64,000 nucleotides of DNA from contig JAWKZG010000020.1 of assembly GCA_041396125.1 (NCBI GenBank), positions 39,233 through 103,232 of the forward strand, in the 5' to 3' direction. Made by a program: the position numbers and the translations under genes. Positions within the stretch are counted from its first letter, which is position 1; the number at the start of each line of letters is the position of its first letter. Positions 27,922 to 37,002 of the stretch are shown here, piece by piece. Source of the stretch: JAWKZG01 sp041396125. Lineage in GTDB: Bacteria > Pseudomonadota > Gammaproteobacteria > Competibacterales > Competibacteraceae. The notes below the pieces were generated by a model. It did not search any database, was not told the origin of the DNA, and saw only the letters and a program-made list of their open reading frames with translations.

Positions 27922-28488
27922 ATGGCGAGTTATAGCACTAACGAGTTCAAAAGTGGCTTGAAAATCATGCTGGATGGTGATCCTTACAGCATTGTAGAGA
28001 ATGAGTTCGTCAAACCCGGCAAGGGACAGGCCTTCAGCCGGGTTAAAGTGCGCAACCTCAAAACGGGCCGGGTCATTGAACGCACGTTTAAATCGGGCGA
28101 CACCGTGGAAGGTGCCGATGTGATGGATGTAGACATGCAATACCTCTACAACGATGGAGAGTTCTGGTATTTCATGGATCAGGCCAGCTTCGAGCAGGTC
28201 AGCGCCGATGCGACCAGCGTTGGCGACAGTTCTCAATGGCTGAAAGAGCAGGACGTCTGCCAGCTTACGCTCTGGGATGGTGTACCAATTTCCGTAACGC
28301 CACCTAATTTTGTAGAACTTGAAATTACTGAAACAGATCCTGGCGTACGCGGCGATACCTCAGGCGGCGGTGGCAAGCCAGCAACCCTGGAAACCGGTGC
28401 CGTGGTACGGGTTCCCCTGTTTATTCAACCGGGTGAGGTTATTAAAGTTGATACCCGTACCGGGGCCTACGTCTCGCGCGTGAGGTAA
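27922..28488 (+). CDS. efp: Elongation factor P
   Basis: 188 residues, full length. It relieves ribosome stalling at polyproline stretches. The modified residue is Lys34 in KPGKGQAFSR, the lysine used by the EpmA (lysylation) pathway. The three beta-barrel domains are intact, ending with DTRTGAYVSRVR. The next gene, epmA, encodes its modifying enzyme and starts three bases later, so the pair is one operon. Confidence 0.98.
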   Translation: MASYSTNEFKSGLKIMLDGDPYSIVENEFVKPGKGQAFSRVKVRNLKTGRVIERTFKSGDTVEGADVMDVDMQYLYNDGEFWYFMDQASFEQVSADATSVGDSSQWLKEQDVCQLTLWDGVPISVTPPNFVELEITETDPGVRGDTSGGGGKPATLETGAVVRVPLFIQPGEVIKVDTRTGAYVSRVR

Positions 28489-28490
28489 GC

Positions 28491-29468
28491 ATGCAGGCCA
28501 CGCTGCGGCGACCCGGAATTGATAGGGCAATCCTGCGCCAGCGGGCTGAAATGTTAGCCCGGATTCGCCATTTTTTTGCCGCACGCGAGGTGCTGGAAGT
28601 GGAGACGCCGGTCTTGTCTGGTGCTGCAGTGACAGATCCCAACCTGACCAGCTTGACCAGCTGTTTCAATGGCCCAGGTTCGCGCAATGGCCAGACACTC
28701 TACCTGCATACCTCGCCGGAATTCGCTATGAAGCGTCTTTTGGCAGCAGGCAGCGGCGATATCTATCAGATCGCCAAAGTATTTCGTGATGGTGAACTGG
28801 GCCGTCACCATAGCCCTGAGTTTACCTTGCTGGAATGGTACCGGGTGGGTTTTGATCATCAGCGCCTGATGGATGACGTCAGCGCACTCATCAGACAGAT
28901 AACTCCGGCGTCTGTGCCACTAACCGAACAGCGTTACCGGTACCGCGAACTGTTCCGGCTGCACCTGGGTCTGGATCCGTTACAGACCACAGTGGATGAA
29001 CTTGCCAACTGCGCCCAGGCCAACGATATTGTTGTCCCAAGTGGTATGCCTCGTGCTGATCGGGACATCTGGCTGGATCTGCTGCTCACTCACTGCATTG
29101 AGCCGCAGCTGAACCCTGCCCAATTAACGTTTATTTATGATTATCCGGCTTCGCAGGCTGCATTGGCACGCATCCGGGCCGACGAGCCGCCCATCGCCGA
29201 ACGCTTCGAACTGTACTGGGGCGGGGTGGAACTGGCCAATGGTTTCCATGAGCTGAACGACCCGGCCGAGCAGCGGCGACGTTTCGAGGCCGACAATCAC
29301 ATCCGCGCGCAACGCGGTTTACCTCTTATGCCGCTGGATGAACCGTTACTGGCAGCCTTATCCTGTCTGCCAGACTGCGCGGGCGTAGCACTGGGGCTGG
29401 ATCGCTTACTGATGGTCATGACCGGTAAAACCCGTCTGGCCGACGTCATAACACTTCCTTTTGAATAA
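28491..29468 (+). CDS. epmA: EF-P beta-lysine ligase EpmA
   Basis: Class II lysyl-tRNA-synthetase paralogue lacking the anticodon-binding domain, 325 residues, which attaches beta-lysine to EF-P Lys34. Motif 2 (YQIAKVFRDGELGRHHSPEF, TLLEWYR) and motif 3 (GVALGLDRLLMVM) are clear. The ELANGFHELNDPAEQ segment is typical of EpmA. The start is nearly fused to the efp stop. The mutase EpmB is not in the window. Confidence 0.97.
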   Translation: MQATLRRPGIDRAILRQRAEMLARIRHFFAAREVLEVETPVLSGAAVTDPNLTSLTSCFNGPGSRNGQTLYLHTSPEFAMKRLLAAGSGDIYQIAKVFRDGELGRHHSPEFTLLEWYRVGFDHQRLMDDVSALIRQITPASVPLTEQRYRYRELFRLHLGLDPLQTTVDELANCAQANDIVVPSGMPRADRDIWLDLLLTHCIEPQLNPAQLTFIYDYPASQAALARIRADEPPIAERFELYWGGVELANGFHELNDPAEQRRRFEADNHIRAQRGLPLMPLDEPLLAALSCLPDCAGVALGLDRLLMVMTGKTRLADVITLPFE

Positions 29469-29563
29469 TACACCAGCTACTGCTTACCCTCTGCGCGAGA
29501 CCCCGTGAGCTGTGCTACGATTTCGTTATTTGCCTTAGCCACACCAGATCGCTGGACGCTATT

Positions 29564-30523
29564 ATGGAACTTACCGGATTACTCAGCTACCTGATTTTCT
29601 TTTTAACCCTGGCCGGCATTTACGCCTTGCTGTCTTTGGGCCTGAATGTGCAATGGGGCTACACCGGCATGCTGAATATCGGTATCGCTGCGTTTTTTGC
29701 AGTCGGTGCCTACACCAGCGCGATTTTATGTTCGCCCGCCAACGCCATACCAGGCGGCTTTGGACTGCCAATAGTCGTTGGCATGCTGGCTGCCATGCTA
29801 AGCGCGGGTGTATTGGCACTGTTGATTGGCCTGATTACCCTGAATTTGCGCTCCGATTACCTGGCTATCGCCAGCATCGGTATTGCTGAAATCGTACGCC
29901 TGTTTCTCAAAAACGAGGACTGGCTGACCAATGGCGTACGCGGCATGGCGGGCATTCCCAAACCGCTGACGGGTGCTGGCCAGGCGCTGGATGATATAGC
30001 GTATCTCGGCCTGGTGCTGGTATTAATAATCCTGCTCTATCTGGCCTGCGAGCGCGCCTATCGCTCGCCCTGGGGACGGGTTTTGCGGGCTATCCGCGAT
30101 AAGGAAATCGCGGCCAGCGCGATGGGCAAGAACACCCTGGCGTTTCGCCTGCAGGCCTTTGTGCTGGGTTCCGCCATCATGGGACTGGCGGGGGCGGTCT
30201 ACGCCCATTTTATCGGTTTTATCAGCCCGGAAGCCTTCGACCCTCTGTTTGCAACCTTTCTGGTCTGGGTCATGCTGATCGCAGGTGGCAGTGGTAATAA
30301 TCGCGGCGCGATTCTGGGGGCCGTCATCATCTGGGGCGTCTGGTCGTTAACGGAATATTTCACCTCCCGCCTGCCAGCTGAATATGTCACCCAGGGGGCC
30401 GCGCTGCGGGTTTTTCTGATTGGCCTGCTGTTACAGATCATTCTGTTGCTGCGCCCGCAGGGCTTATTACCGGAAGTATCCTCCGACCGACAGCGCGCAG
30501 CGCGCCATAATACGGCCCCATGA
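29564..30523 (+). CDS. LivM-type branched-chain amino acid ABC transporter permease, orphan
   Basis: Membrane protein of 319 residues with about 9 hydrophobic segments. LivM/UrtC-family patterns: LSLGLNVQWGYTGMLNIG, the coupling loop SPWGRVLRAIRDKEIAASAMG, and the C-terminal LRPQGLLPE. LivH, the LivG/LivF ATPases and a binding protein are all missing from the neighbourhood, so it must use partners encoded elsewhere or be a remnant. It overlaps creB by four bases (ATGA), suggesting coupling with the two-component system. Confidence 0.85.
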   Translation: MELTGLLSYLIFFLTLAGIYALLSLGLNVQWGYTGMLNIGIAAFFAVGAYTSAILCSPANAIPGGFGLPIVVGMLAAMLSAGVLALLIGLITLNLRSDYLAIASIGIAEIVRLFLKNEDWLTNGVRGMAGIPKPLTGAGQALDDIAYLGLVLVLIILLYLACERAYRSPWGRVLRAIRDKEIAASAMGKNTLAFRLQAFVLGSAIMGLAGAVYAHFIGFISPEAFDPLFATFLVWVMLIAGGSGNNRGAILGAVIIWGVWSLTEYFTSRLPAEYVTQGAALRVFLIGLLLQIILLLRPQGLLPEVSSDRQRAARHNTAP

Positions 30524-31239
30524 ACGCACCTTACAAACCGCTTATCCTGCTGATTGAAGACGAACCGGCGATCGCCGATACCGTCGTTTATTCCCTGTCC
30601 ACCGAAGGCTTCGAACCGCTCTGGTGTGCCACCGGCACACTCGGGCTGGAAGCCTGCCGGACCCAGCGTCCGGCCTTGGTACTGCTGGATATAGGTTTGC
30701 CGGACTGGAACGGCTTTGAATTATTCAAGCAGTTACGCCACGAATTCACCAGCCCGGTCATCTTTCTGACCGCCCGCAGCGAGGAGATCGATCGCATAGT
30801 GGGTCTGGAAATCGGCGCTGATGATTACATCAGCAAACCCTTCAGCCCACGTGAATTAACCGCTCGGGTTCGGGCCGTGCTGCGTCGCCAGCAGCAGCGG
30901 ACACGACGGCAACGATAGCCGCAAGTCACAGCCCACACACCTGTCGCCGCCGGCTTTCATCTCGATAACGAACGCTTGCAGATTCATTGCCGCGGTCAGC
31001 TGCTGAATCTGTCGCGCTATGAATACCGACTGCTCAAACTGCTGATCGAGCAGCCGGAACGGGTATTCTCTCGCGAGCAGTTACTGCAGCACGTGTGGGA
31101 GCACCCGGATCACAGTCTGGATCGCACGGTCGATACCCACATCAAAACCCTGCGCGCCAAACTGCGTGAAATAGATCCCGAACTCAACCCCATTAAAACG
31201 CATCGCGGCCTGGGATATTCCTTCAGTGCCTCCCCCTGA
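30520..31239 (+). CDS. creB: CreB-like response regulator interrupted by an in-frame amber codon
   Basis: OmpR-family regulator, 239 codons including the interruption. The receiver domain is complete (acidic pocket IEDEP, phosphoacceptor Asp57 in LVLLDIGLPDW, Lys in YISKPFSPREL). The DNA-binding winged helix is complete (NLSRYEYRLLKLLIEQPERV, LDRTVDTHIKTLRAKL, HRGLGYSF). Codon 133 in the linker is TAG (30916-30918), and both halves are in the same frame, unlike the indels elsewhere in the window. A pair of offsetting indels in the linker would also bypass it. It is coupled to the upstream permease by ATGA and to creC downstream. CreB assignment rests on wHTH similarity, the paired creC and the CreB-tag found at 52.7 kb. 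Confidence 0.82.
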
Positions 31240-31258
31240 ATATCCCTGAATACCCGCT

Positions 31259-32686
31259 GTGAAAATCCGCACCCGGCTTTTCCTGGTTTTTGTGTTGCTG
31301 GTGGTATTGGGGTTCACTGCTCTGGTTCGCTGGATCGCCGATGACCTGCGCCCGCGCTATCTGGAATCGCTGGAAGAAGGACTGGTCGACACCGCTAATA
31401 TTCTGGCTGAAGTTGTCGCCACGGATATGGCGGCGGGCCGCTTCGATCCGCAAACCTTGCAGCAAACCTTCGCCAGTATTTACCAACGACGCTTCCATGC
31501 CCGCATTTATGCATTGGATAAATTTGACGTCGAAGTACGGGTTTATCTGACGAATGCCCAAGGAGTCGTTATTTTCGACTCAACCGGGCGCGATGTCGGG
31601 GCAGATTATTCCCGCTGGAATGACGTTGCCCGCACGCTGCAGGGCGAATACGGTGCCCGCTCAACCCAGGAAGACCCAAGCCAGCCATCAGTGTCAGTGT
31701 TGTACATCGCCGCCCCGATTTATGTCGAGGGTGATTTGCGTGGCGTACTCAGCTTTGGCAAACCGGCCTATAACGCCGAGCGTTTTCTGGCGGTCGTCAA
31801 ACAGAATCTGATCAGCGCGGCACTGGTAGCCGGCCTGGGTGTGCTGGTGCTGGGACTGGGTTTATATGTCTGGATCAGTTGGCCACTGGAACGACTCAGC
31901 CACTATGCCCGTGCCGTACAGGCCGGCGAACGGGTTAAACTGCCACACCTGGGCCGCAATGAAATTGGCGCGGCCGGTGCAGCTATCGAAGCCATGCGGC
32001 AGGCACTGGCGGGCAAGGATTACGCTCAGCGTTATGTGCAAACCCTGACCCACGAGCTAAAGAGCCCGTTAGCCGCCATCCGGGGAGCGGCAGAACTGCT
32101 GAATGAGGACATGCCATTACAGCAGCGGCAGCGTTTCATGGCCAATATCCGGCACGAGACGCAGCGTATCCAGGAGCTGGTGGATCGGATGCTGGAACTG
32201 GCTGCGGTGGAAAAACGCCAAACGCTGGAACAGGTCGAGCAGATCGACTTGGCCGAATTGGCACAGGATGCCGTCCGCAGCCTGGAAACTCAGCTGCAAC
32301 GGCACGACATTACCGTACATAATACGGTTGCGCCTGGACTCTCAGTAAGCGGCGAACGGTTCTTGCTGCGTCAGGCGCTGCTCAATCTGCTGCAAAACGC
32401 TGTGGAGTTCTCACCTGCGGGCGCTACCGTTATGCTCAGCGCCGCGCGGGAACACTCGTGCCTTTGCCTGCGGGTAGGCGACCAGGGCAGCGGTGTACCC
32501 GCCTATGCGTTAGCTAAAGTTTTCGAACGCTTTTACTCGCTGCCACGTCCGGACGGCAGCGGCAAAAGTACCGGTCTGGGTCTGAGTTTTGTACGTGAAG
32601 TGGCAGAATTGCATAATGGCTCGGTGCAATTGATCAATAAACCGGAAGGCGGGACGACTGCAGAACTGCGCCTGCCCCTTGTCTAG
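31259..32686 (+). CDS. creC: CreC-like sensor histidine kinase
   Basis: 475 residues, start GTG at 31259. An N-terminal membrane segment (residues about 5-25), a periplasmic sensor region, a second membrane segment at about 181-205 (LVAGLGVLVLGLGLYVWI), HAMP, then the phospho-acceptor His265 in QTLTHELKSPLAAIRGAAEL. The kinase domain shows the N box (LLNLLQNAVEFSP), G1 (VGDQGSGVP) and G2 (GSGKSTGLGLSF). The length and creB neighbour match CreC, which responds to metabolic and cell-wall signals. The stop codon abuts an 11-bp tandem repeat. Confidence 0.88.
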   Translation: MKIRTRLFLVFVLLVVLGFTALVRWIADDLRPRYLESLEEGLVDTANILAEVVATDMAAGRFDPQTLQQTFASIYQRRFHARIYALDKFDVEVRVYLTNAQGVVIFDSTGRDVGADYSRWNDVARTLQGEYGARSTQEDPSQPSVSVLYIAAPIYVEGDLRGVLSFGKPAYNAERFLAVVKQNLISAALVAGLGVLVLGLGLYVWISWPLERLSHYARAVQAGERVKLPHLGRNEIGAAGAAIEAMRQALAGKDYAQRYVQTLTHELKSPLAAIRGAAELLNEDMPLQQRQRFMANIRHETQRIQELVDRMLELAAVEKRQTLEQVEQIDLAELAQDAVRSLETQLQRHDITVHNTVAPGLSVSGERFLLRQALLNLLQNAVEFSPAGATVMLSAAREHSCLCLRVGDQGSGVPAYALAKVFERFYSLPRPDGSGKSTGLGLSFVREVAELHNGSVQLINKPEGGTTAELRLPLV

Positions 32687-32763
32687 CCCACTCCTGGCCC
32701 ACTCCTGGCCCACTCCTGGCCCACTCCTGGCCCACTCCTGGCCCACTCCTGGCCCACTCCTGG
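32687..32763. repeat. Seven tandem copies of an 11-bp unit
   Basis: CCCACTCCTGG repeated seven times without error (32687-32763), beginning right after the creC stop and ending 15 bases from the stop of the convergent MFS gene. It is not a CRISPR (no spacers). The period is close to one helical turn. Confidence 0.97.
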
Positions 32764-32778
32764 CCTTTCCTGCGATCG

Positions 32779-34056
32779 TTATTCCTTGTCAGATTGTCGC
32801 CCGCGCCCGAATTGCCGGTCGAGCTGGCGGCGTACCGCAGCATATAGCTGCCCGGCGGTAAACTGGCCCCCCGGCAAGACAATGATCGGCAAGCGCTGGG
32901 TACTGCTCACTGACGGGCGGCGCAACATGCGATACAGCGCAAAAAACCCCAGGCCCGCAGCAATTGTTCCATTGTAATAGAACATCGCGTGTGGCCCGGC
33001 CTGGCCCATAATAAACGCGGCAATCATGGGTCCGGCAATAGCCCCTACACCATAGGCAATCAACAGCCCGCTGGCCGTCTGCACCAGTTTGTCCGGGTCA
33101 GCATGATCATTGGCATGCGCGTTGGAAATCGAATAAATCGTAAACGATAAACCGCCATAGATCAGCCCGATGCCGTACAACCAGGCCATACCGTGACTGG
33201 CTGATTGCGCCATAGCCAGGCATGCGGCCGCAACCGTAAAGACCACAACGACCAATACGACCCGCCGATCCAGCCGGTCAGACAAACGCCCAATTGGCCA
33301 CTGCAAAAGCAACCCCCCTAATACCACTGACGCCATGAACAGCGAGGTTTGCTGTATCGACAAGCCGATATCGTGGGCAAACACTGGCCCCATACCATAA
33401 AACGTCGCGTTCACCAGTCCCGCACAGCACGCCCCGGCCACACCCAGCGGGGAAATCAGCCAGAGCTGTCGTAACGGCAATCGGGTCAGTGGTGCCAGAT
33501 TAGGTGCCGAGGACTGCGTCAGCAATACCGGCACCACGGCCAGCGAAAAAATAATTGACGCAATAGAGAATAAATAGAACGTAGACGGATCAGCCAGATT
33601 CAGCAGCAATTGCCCGCTACCGGCTGCCAGATAGTTAGTGATCATATACAGCGCCATCACCTGACCGCGATTTTCCCGCGCCGAGCGCGCATTCAACCAG
33701 CTTTCGGTGACCATGATCATGCCAGCCATACAAAATCCGGTGGCTATTCTCAGCAACATCCAGGCGTAGGGATTGACCCACAGCACCGGCGCCAGCGCAG
33801 TAATCGACATCAGTGAGGCAAACGCAGCAAACGCACGAATATGGCCTACTCGCCAGACAATTTTAATAGCCTGGTTTGCCCCGAACAGCAAACCGACAAA
33901 ATGACAGGCCGAAATCACCCCGATAATTTCAGTCGGAAATTCTTCCAGCTTGGTACGTACCCCGATCAGGGTGTTGAACAGGCCATTGGCCAGCAGCAGC
34001 AGCCCATAACTGAGCAACAGCGAAAAAATTGAACGAATAGTATCCAGCATACCCAT
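32779..34056 (-). CDS. MFS transporter (YcaD-like)
   Basis: Inner-membrane carrier of 425 residues with 12 predicted segments and a basic C-terminal tail. MFS landmarks: LLFGANQAIKIVWRVGHIRA, GFCMAGMIMVTESWLNARS, and QWPIGRLSDRLDRRVVLV between segments 8 and 9. The central motif TESWLN is typical of YcaD-type proteins of unknown substrate. It starts 167 bases from a second, divergent MFS gene. Confidence 0.88.
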   Translation of the reverse strand: MGMLDTIRSIFSLLLSYGLLLLANGLFNTLIGVRTKLEEFPTEIIGVISACHFVGLLFGANQAIKIVWRVGHIRAFAAFASLMSITALAPVLWVNPYAWMLLRIATGFCMAGMIMVTESWLNARSARENRGQVMALYMITNYLAAGSGQLLLNLADPSTFYLFSIASIIFSLAVVPVLLTQSSAPNLAPLTRLPLRQLWLISPLGVAGACCAGLVNATFYGMGPVFAHDIGLSIQQTSLFMASVVLGGLLLQWPIGRLSDRLDRRVVLVVVVFTVAAACLAMAQSASHGMAWLYGIGLIYGGLSFTIYSISNAHANDHADPDKLVQTASGLLIAYGVGAIAGPMIAAFIMGQAGPHAMFYYNGTIAAGLGFFALYRMLRRPSVSSTQRLPIIVLPGGQFTAGQLYAAVRRQLDRQFGRGRQSDKE

Positions 34057-34223
34057 GGTGTCAATTGGATAAAGGGCGGATCAAGCGCTCTGTGGCAAGT
34101 GCCATGCGCCTTTTCAGAGCATCTGTCTCGGTGCCTTCTGAGGTTATAAATTCTGTTTTAAAAAAGGCATCCGGGCATGATATAACGTAGCGCTGTAATC
34201 TCCCACAATAAAAAAATTGCGTT

Positions 34224-35474
34224 TTGACATCACCTGTTCCCTCCTCACCTGCTCTGCCCACGCTGGCCATGTTCGCGGTGCTGAGCATAGCCAGCATGAG
34301 CGTATTTGCCGTGTCCGTGCTGGCACCGGAAATCGCTGCCACCGCAGACATAGCACCAGCCTGGATCGGGGCTTTTATGGCGATCACGTATATTGGCGCC
34401 ATGCTGGCTGGCACCATTACCGGTAATCTGGTGGATCGCTTCGGGCCTATTCGAGTCTGCCAGTTCACCCTGCTGCTGGCGGCTGTTAGTCTGGTGGTAC
34501 TAAGCAGTGCGTTCTGGCCCCTGCTCGCGCTGAGCGCCGCGCTGCTGGGACTGGCGTATGGCCCGCTTAATCCGGCCAGCGCACATATCCTGGTGCAGTT
34601 AGGTTCACTACGCTGGCGCCCCCTGATTTTTTCTGTCAAGCAGACTGGTGTACCTGCCGGTGGCGCACTGGCCGGCGCAGTCTTACCGCTGCTGGTAGCG
34701 CTGTGGGACTGGCGTGTGGCGGCATTGTCAATTGCTGCACTGGCGCTGCTGGTTTTGCTGTTATTACAACCGCTGCGAGCGCGTTTCGATCAAAATCGCA
34801 CCACCCCGCGACGGCTGGGACTGGCCTCAGTAGCAGGACCTATCGCCCTGGTGCTAAGTGATCCCGTGCTGCGCCACCTGACCCTGGTCGCGTTCGTTTA
34901 TGCTGGCTGTCAGGTCAGCGTGGGAGCATTTTATGTCGTTTATCTGGTCGCAGCAGAAGGCATGACACTAAGCCAGGCCGGTTCCGCCTTTGCCTTTGTC
35001 CAGATGGGTGGTATCGGCGGGCGGCTACTGTGGGGATCGCTGGCGGGACGCTGGATCAATCCGCGCCGCCTGCTGGCACTAATCGGCCTGCTGACCGCCG
35101 CAAGCCTGTTTGCCACCACCCTGATCCAACCGGATTGGCCATTTTTGCTGCTGGCTGTACAGGGGCTTATATTAGGTGCCAGTAGCTTCGGCTGGAACGG
35201 TGTATTTCTGTCGGAGGCTGCCAGTCTGGCACCTGCAGGCCGCGCCGGTGACACCACGGGTGGGGTCCAGTTCATTATGTTCGGCGGCGTGGTTGTGGTA
35301 CCGCCTTTGTTCGGCTTGTTGGCCGGTGTCAGCGGCAGTTACGCCATAGCATTTTATGCCGTGGCGGCTGTCGCGCTGAGTGCTGTCGGTTTTTTGCTCT
35401 GGGACCGGAACACCATTAATGCCTTACTGAGCCCGCTGTATAAGCCAGCGTTCCGGTGTTTTCGGGATTTTTAA
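34224..35474 (+). CDS. MFS transporter
   Basis: About 400-416 residues with 12 hydrophobic segments. The MFS loop 2-3 motif is GNLVDRFGPIRVCQ, and QMGGIGGRLLWGSLAGRWINPRR marks the second half. The longest reading starts at a TTG (34224) without a good ribosome-binding site; the ATG at 34269 is an alternative. Substrate unknown. Its 3' end overlaps the convergent AMIN-STN gene by about 50 bases. Confidence 0.85.
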   Translation: MTSPVPSSPALPTLAMFAVLSIASMSVFAVSVLAPEIAATADIAPAWIGAFMAITYIGAMLAGTITGNLVDRFGPIRVCQFTLLLAAVSLVVLSSAFWPLLALSAALLGLAYGPLNPASAHILVQLGSLRWRPLIFSVKQTGVPAGGALAGAVLPLLVALWDWRVAALSIAALALLVLLLLQPLRARFDQNRTTPRRLGLASVAGPIALVLSDPVLRHLTLVAFVYAGCQVSVGAFYVVYLVAAEGMTLSQAGSAFAFVQMGGIGGRLLWGSLAGRWINPRRLLALIGLLTAASLFATTLIQPDWPFLLLAVQGLILGASSFGWNGVFLSEAASLAPAGRAGDTTGGVQFIMFGGVVVVPPLFGLLAGVSGSYAIAFYAVAAVALSAVGFLLWDRNTINALLSPLYKPAFRCFRDF

Positions 35475-36290
35475 ATGGTGCACTTCGCACACCAGGTCTA
35501 ATGCCTGTTCCCGGGATATCCATCAGCCGCAGCGAGATAGGCATGGCAATCTCCGGCGCAACATCGATAGGGATACCGCTTTGCGCCGCTATGATGGCAA
35601 AAAATCGCGTATCGGTATCAGCGAGATCGATATTGACCGTTGTGCCGCCGGATGAAGGTTTTACCACCGTAGCCGATACACTTGCCCCGGCAGTGGTTGC
35701 AGGTAACGGATCAGCGATCACAGCCGCCGCCGACGGGGCGATACTGTCCGGGGCTTTGTTTTTTTGCAGCCACACACTCACCAGCAAGCCCGTCTCACGG
35801 CGCACTATGCGATAGCTCACCGGCTCGAAACAGCAAGGTCGAGTACGATTCGGGCAGTTGCAGGATGGCTGGCAGCACGCACATTGCGCACAGCGGCATG
35901 GTCAATATCGATGTGCGTGTTGCGTTGCAGGCGTGCATTCTCGATATCAATGACCAGGCGCGGCGGCGACTGCAATTGAAATTCGCGGTAGGTCTCTATT
36001 GGCCGGTCGGCCAGAATGCTTATTTGCACGGTTTCAGTGGCCTGGCCGGGGACAATCTGCAGCACGGCTTTGCTTGGTGTTTCGAGCGTCTGGCCCAATA
36101 CCGGCGCTGCAATCGACGCCAGCATAAAAATGCATAGACTTGCCGCACATACTAACCTGCCAACACTGTTCGGCTTGCCTGAACCAAGAAAACGAACAAA
36201 CCAAGTGCTCCCCATGGCAGACCTGACGTCACCCCCTAGAAACAGGATAAAAAGGCTATCTGGCACTACGGTGCTGGAGGTAATAGCCAA
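35424..36290 (-). CDS. AMIN-STN domain exported protein (PilQ N-terminus-like, no secretin), two frameshifts
   Basis: The N-terminal frame gives a signal-like hydrophobic stretch (CAASLCIFMLASIAAPVLGQ; the start may be the internal ATG near 36215) and an AMIN domain (VLQIVPGQATETVQISILAD, PPRLVIDIENARL). A shift near 35830 leads to PVSYRIVRRETGLLVSVWLQ and an STN-like domain (VNIDLADTDTRFFAIIAAQ, AMPISLRLMDIP). A second shift near 35512 restores EQALDLVCEVHHLKI and a stop at 35424-35426. The intact protein would be about 288 residues: the periplasmic half of PilQ-type secretins without the channel. Probably peptidoglycan- or pilus-associated (inference). Confidence 0.68.
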
Positions 36291-36657
36291 TCCGAATACT
36301 ACCTAAAATACAGCAATATTAAAGCGCGTACGGTTACTTTTAGAGCCTTGCTTCTGAGTCCTTTCCATAAAAAATCAAGAGCAATAAATCGCACCGGGCA
36401 GCCAGCGCCAGCCCGTTGTGCCAGTAGCGTTTTGCAGTAAAGTCGCTACGCTTTACAATTGTGACTGTATCTGTGTGGGGCTCGCCGCCCAAATCAGGGC
36501 CTGAGAAAAATCTGACTCAGAATCCGGGTCGAAAACAAGCATCAACCTTGCATGGGACCCTGATTTCTTGCTGCCATTCGCCAGCGCCAGGCAGTACGGT
36601 AGATTATGGTTTGGGCGCTGTAATGCCGATACTGATTCGGCCGGTGGCCCCCAAAAA
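36291..36657. other. Intergenic region without a recognised gene
   Basis: 367 bases between the AMIN-STN gene and the DUF465 gene. A 66-codon open frame on plus (36461-36661) has no ribosome-binding site and poor composition. I recognise no RNA family in either orientation; a small RNA cannot be excluded. Confidence 0.45.
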
Positions 36658-36900
36658 CTAAGCGTTCATATCGGGAATCAATCTGCTTTCCAGCAGTGAT
36701 ATTTGGTCTTTAATATGCAGTTTGCGTTTTTTCATGCGCCGGAGTTGAAAATCGTCTATATCCGGCTCTTCGGACAAGCGCTGGATAACCTCGTCAAGAT
36801 CGCGATGTTCCAGCCGTAGTGCTTCCAGCCTCAAGGTATAATCTTCATTCTGATCATGATTGTAATCATGATCCTGATCATGCTGATCGCTATCATGCAT
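36658..36900 (-). CDS. YdcH/DUF465 family small protein with a His/Asp-rich N-terminus
   Basis: 80 residues. The C-terminal 55 residues match the DUF465 helical hairpin (LRLEHRDLDEVIQRLSEEPD, FQLRRMKKRKLHIKDQI). The first 20 residues are dominated by H, D, N and Q and come from repeats of GATCATG-like bases at 36858-36898, so this part likely expanded by slippage. An AGGAGG ribosome-binding site 8 bases before the ATG supports the start. Function of the family is unknown. Confidence 0.88.
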   Translation of the reverse strand: MHDSDQHDQDHDYNHDQNEDYTLRLEALRLEHRDLDEVIQRLSEEPDIDDFQLRRMKKRKLHIKDQISLLESRLIPDMNA

Positions 36901-37002
36901 GGCGACAACCCTCCTGTACTGAATAAACCCATGAGATTTGGGCTTAATAATGATATAGCATCAAGCCATCAAGTGAAATTGTAAATTAAGGTAACACGCA
37001 TT

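Noticed and set aside
32687..32763. 11-bp array as a CRISPR
   Set aside because: Units are contiguous with no spacers and no cas genes are near.
34061..34639. 192-codon open frame on minus over the divergent MFS control region
   Set aside because: Mostly antisense to the MFS gene at 34224; low-complexity Ser/Ala composition.
36461..36661. 66-codon open frame on plus
   Set aside because: No ribosome-binding site, no hydrophobic core pattern, and isolated in a gap.
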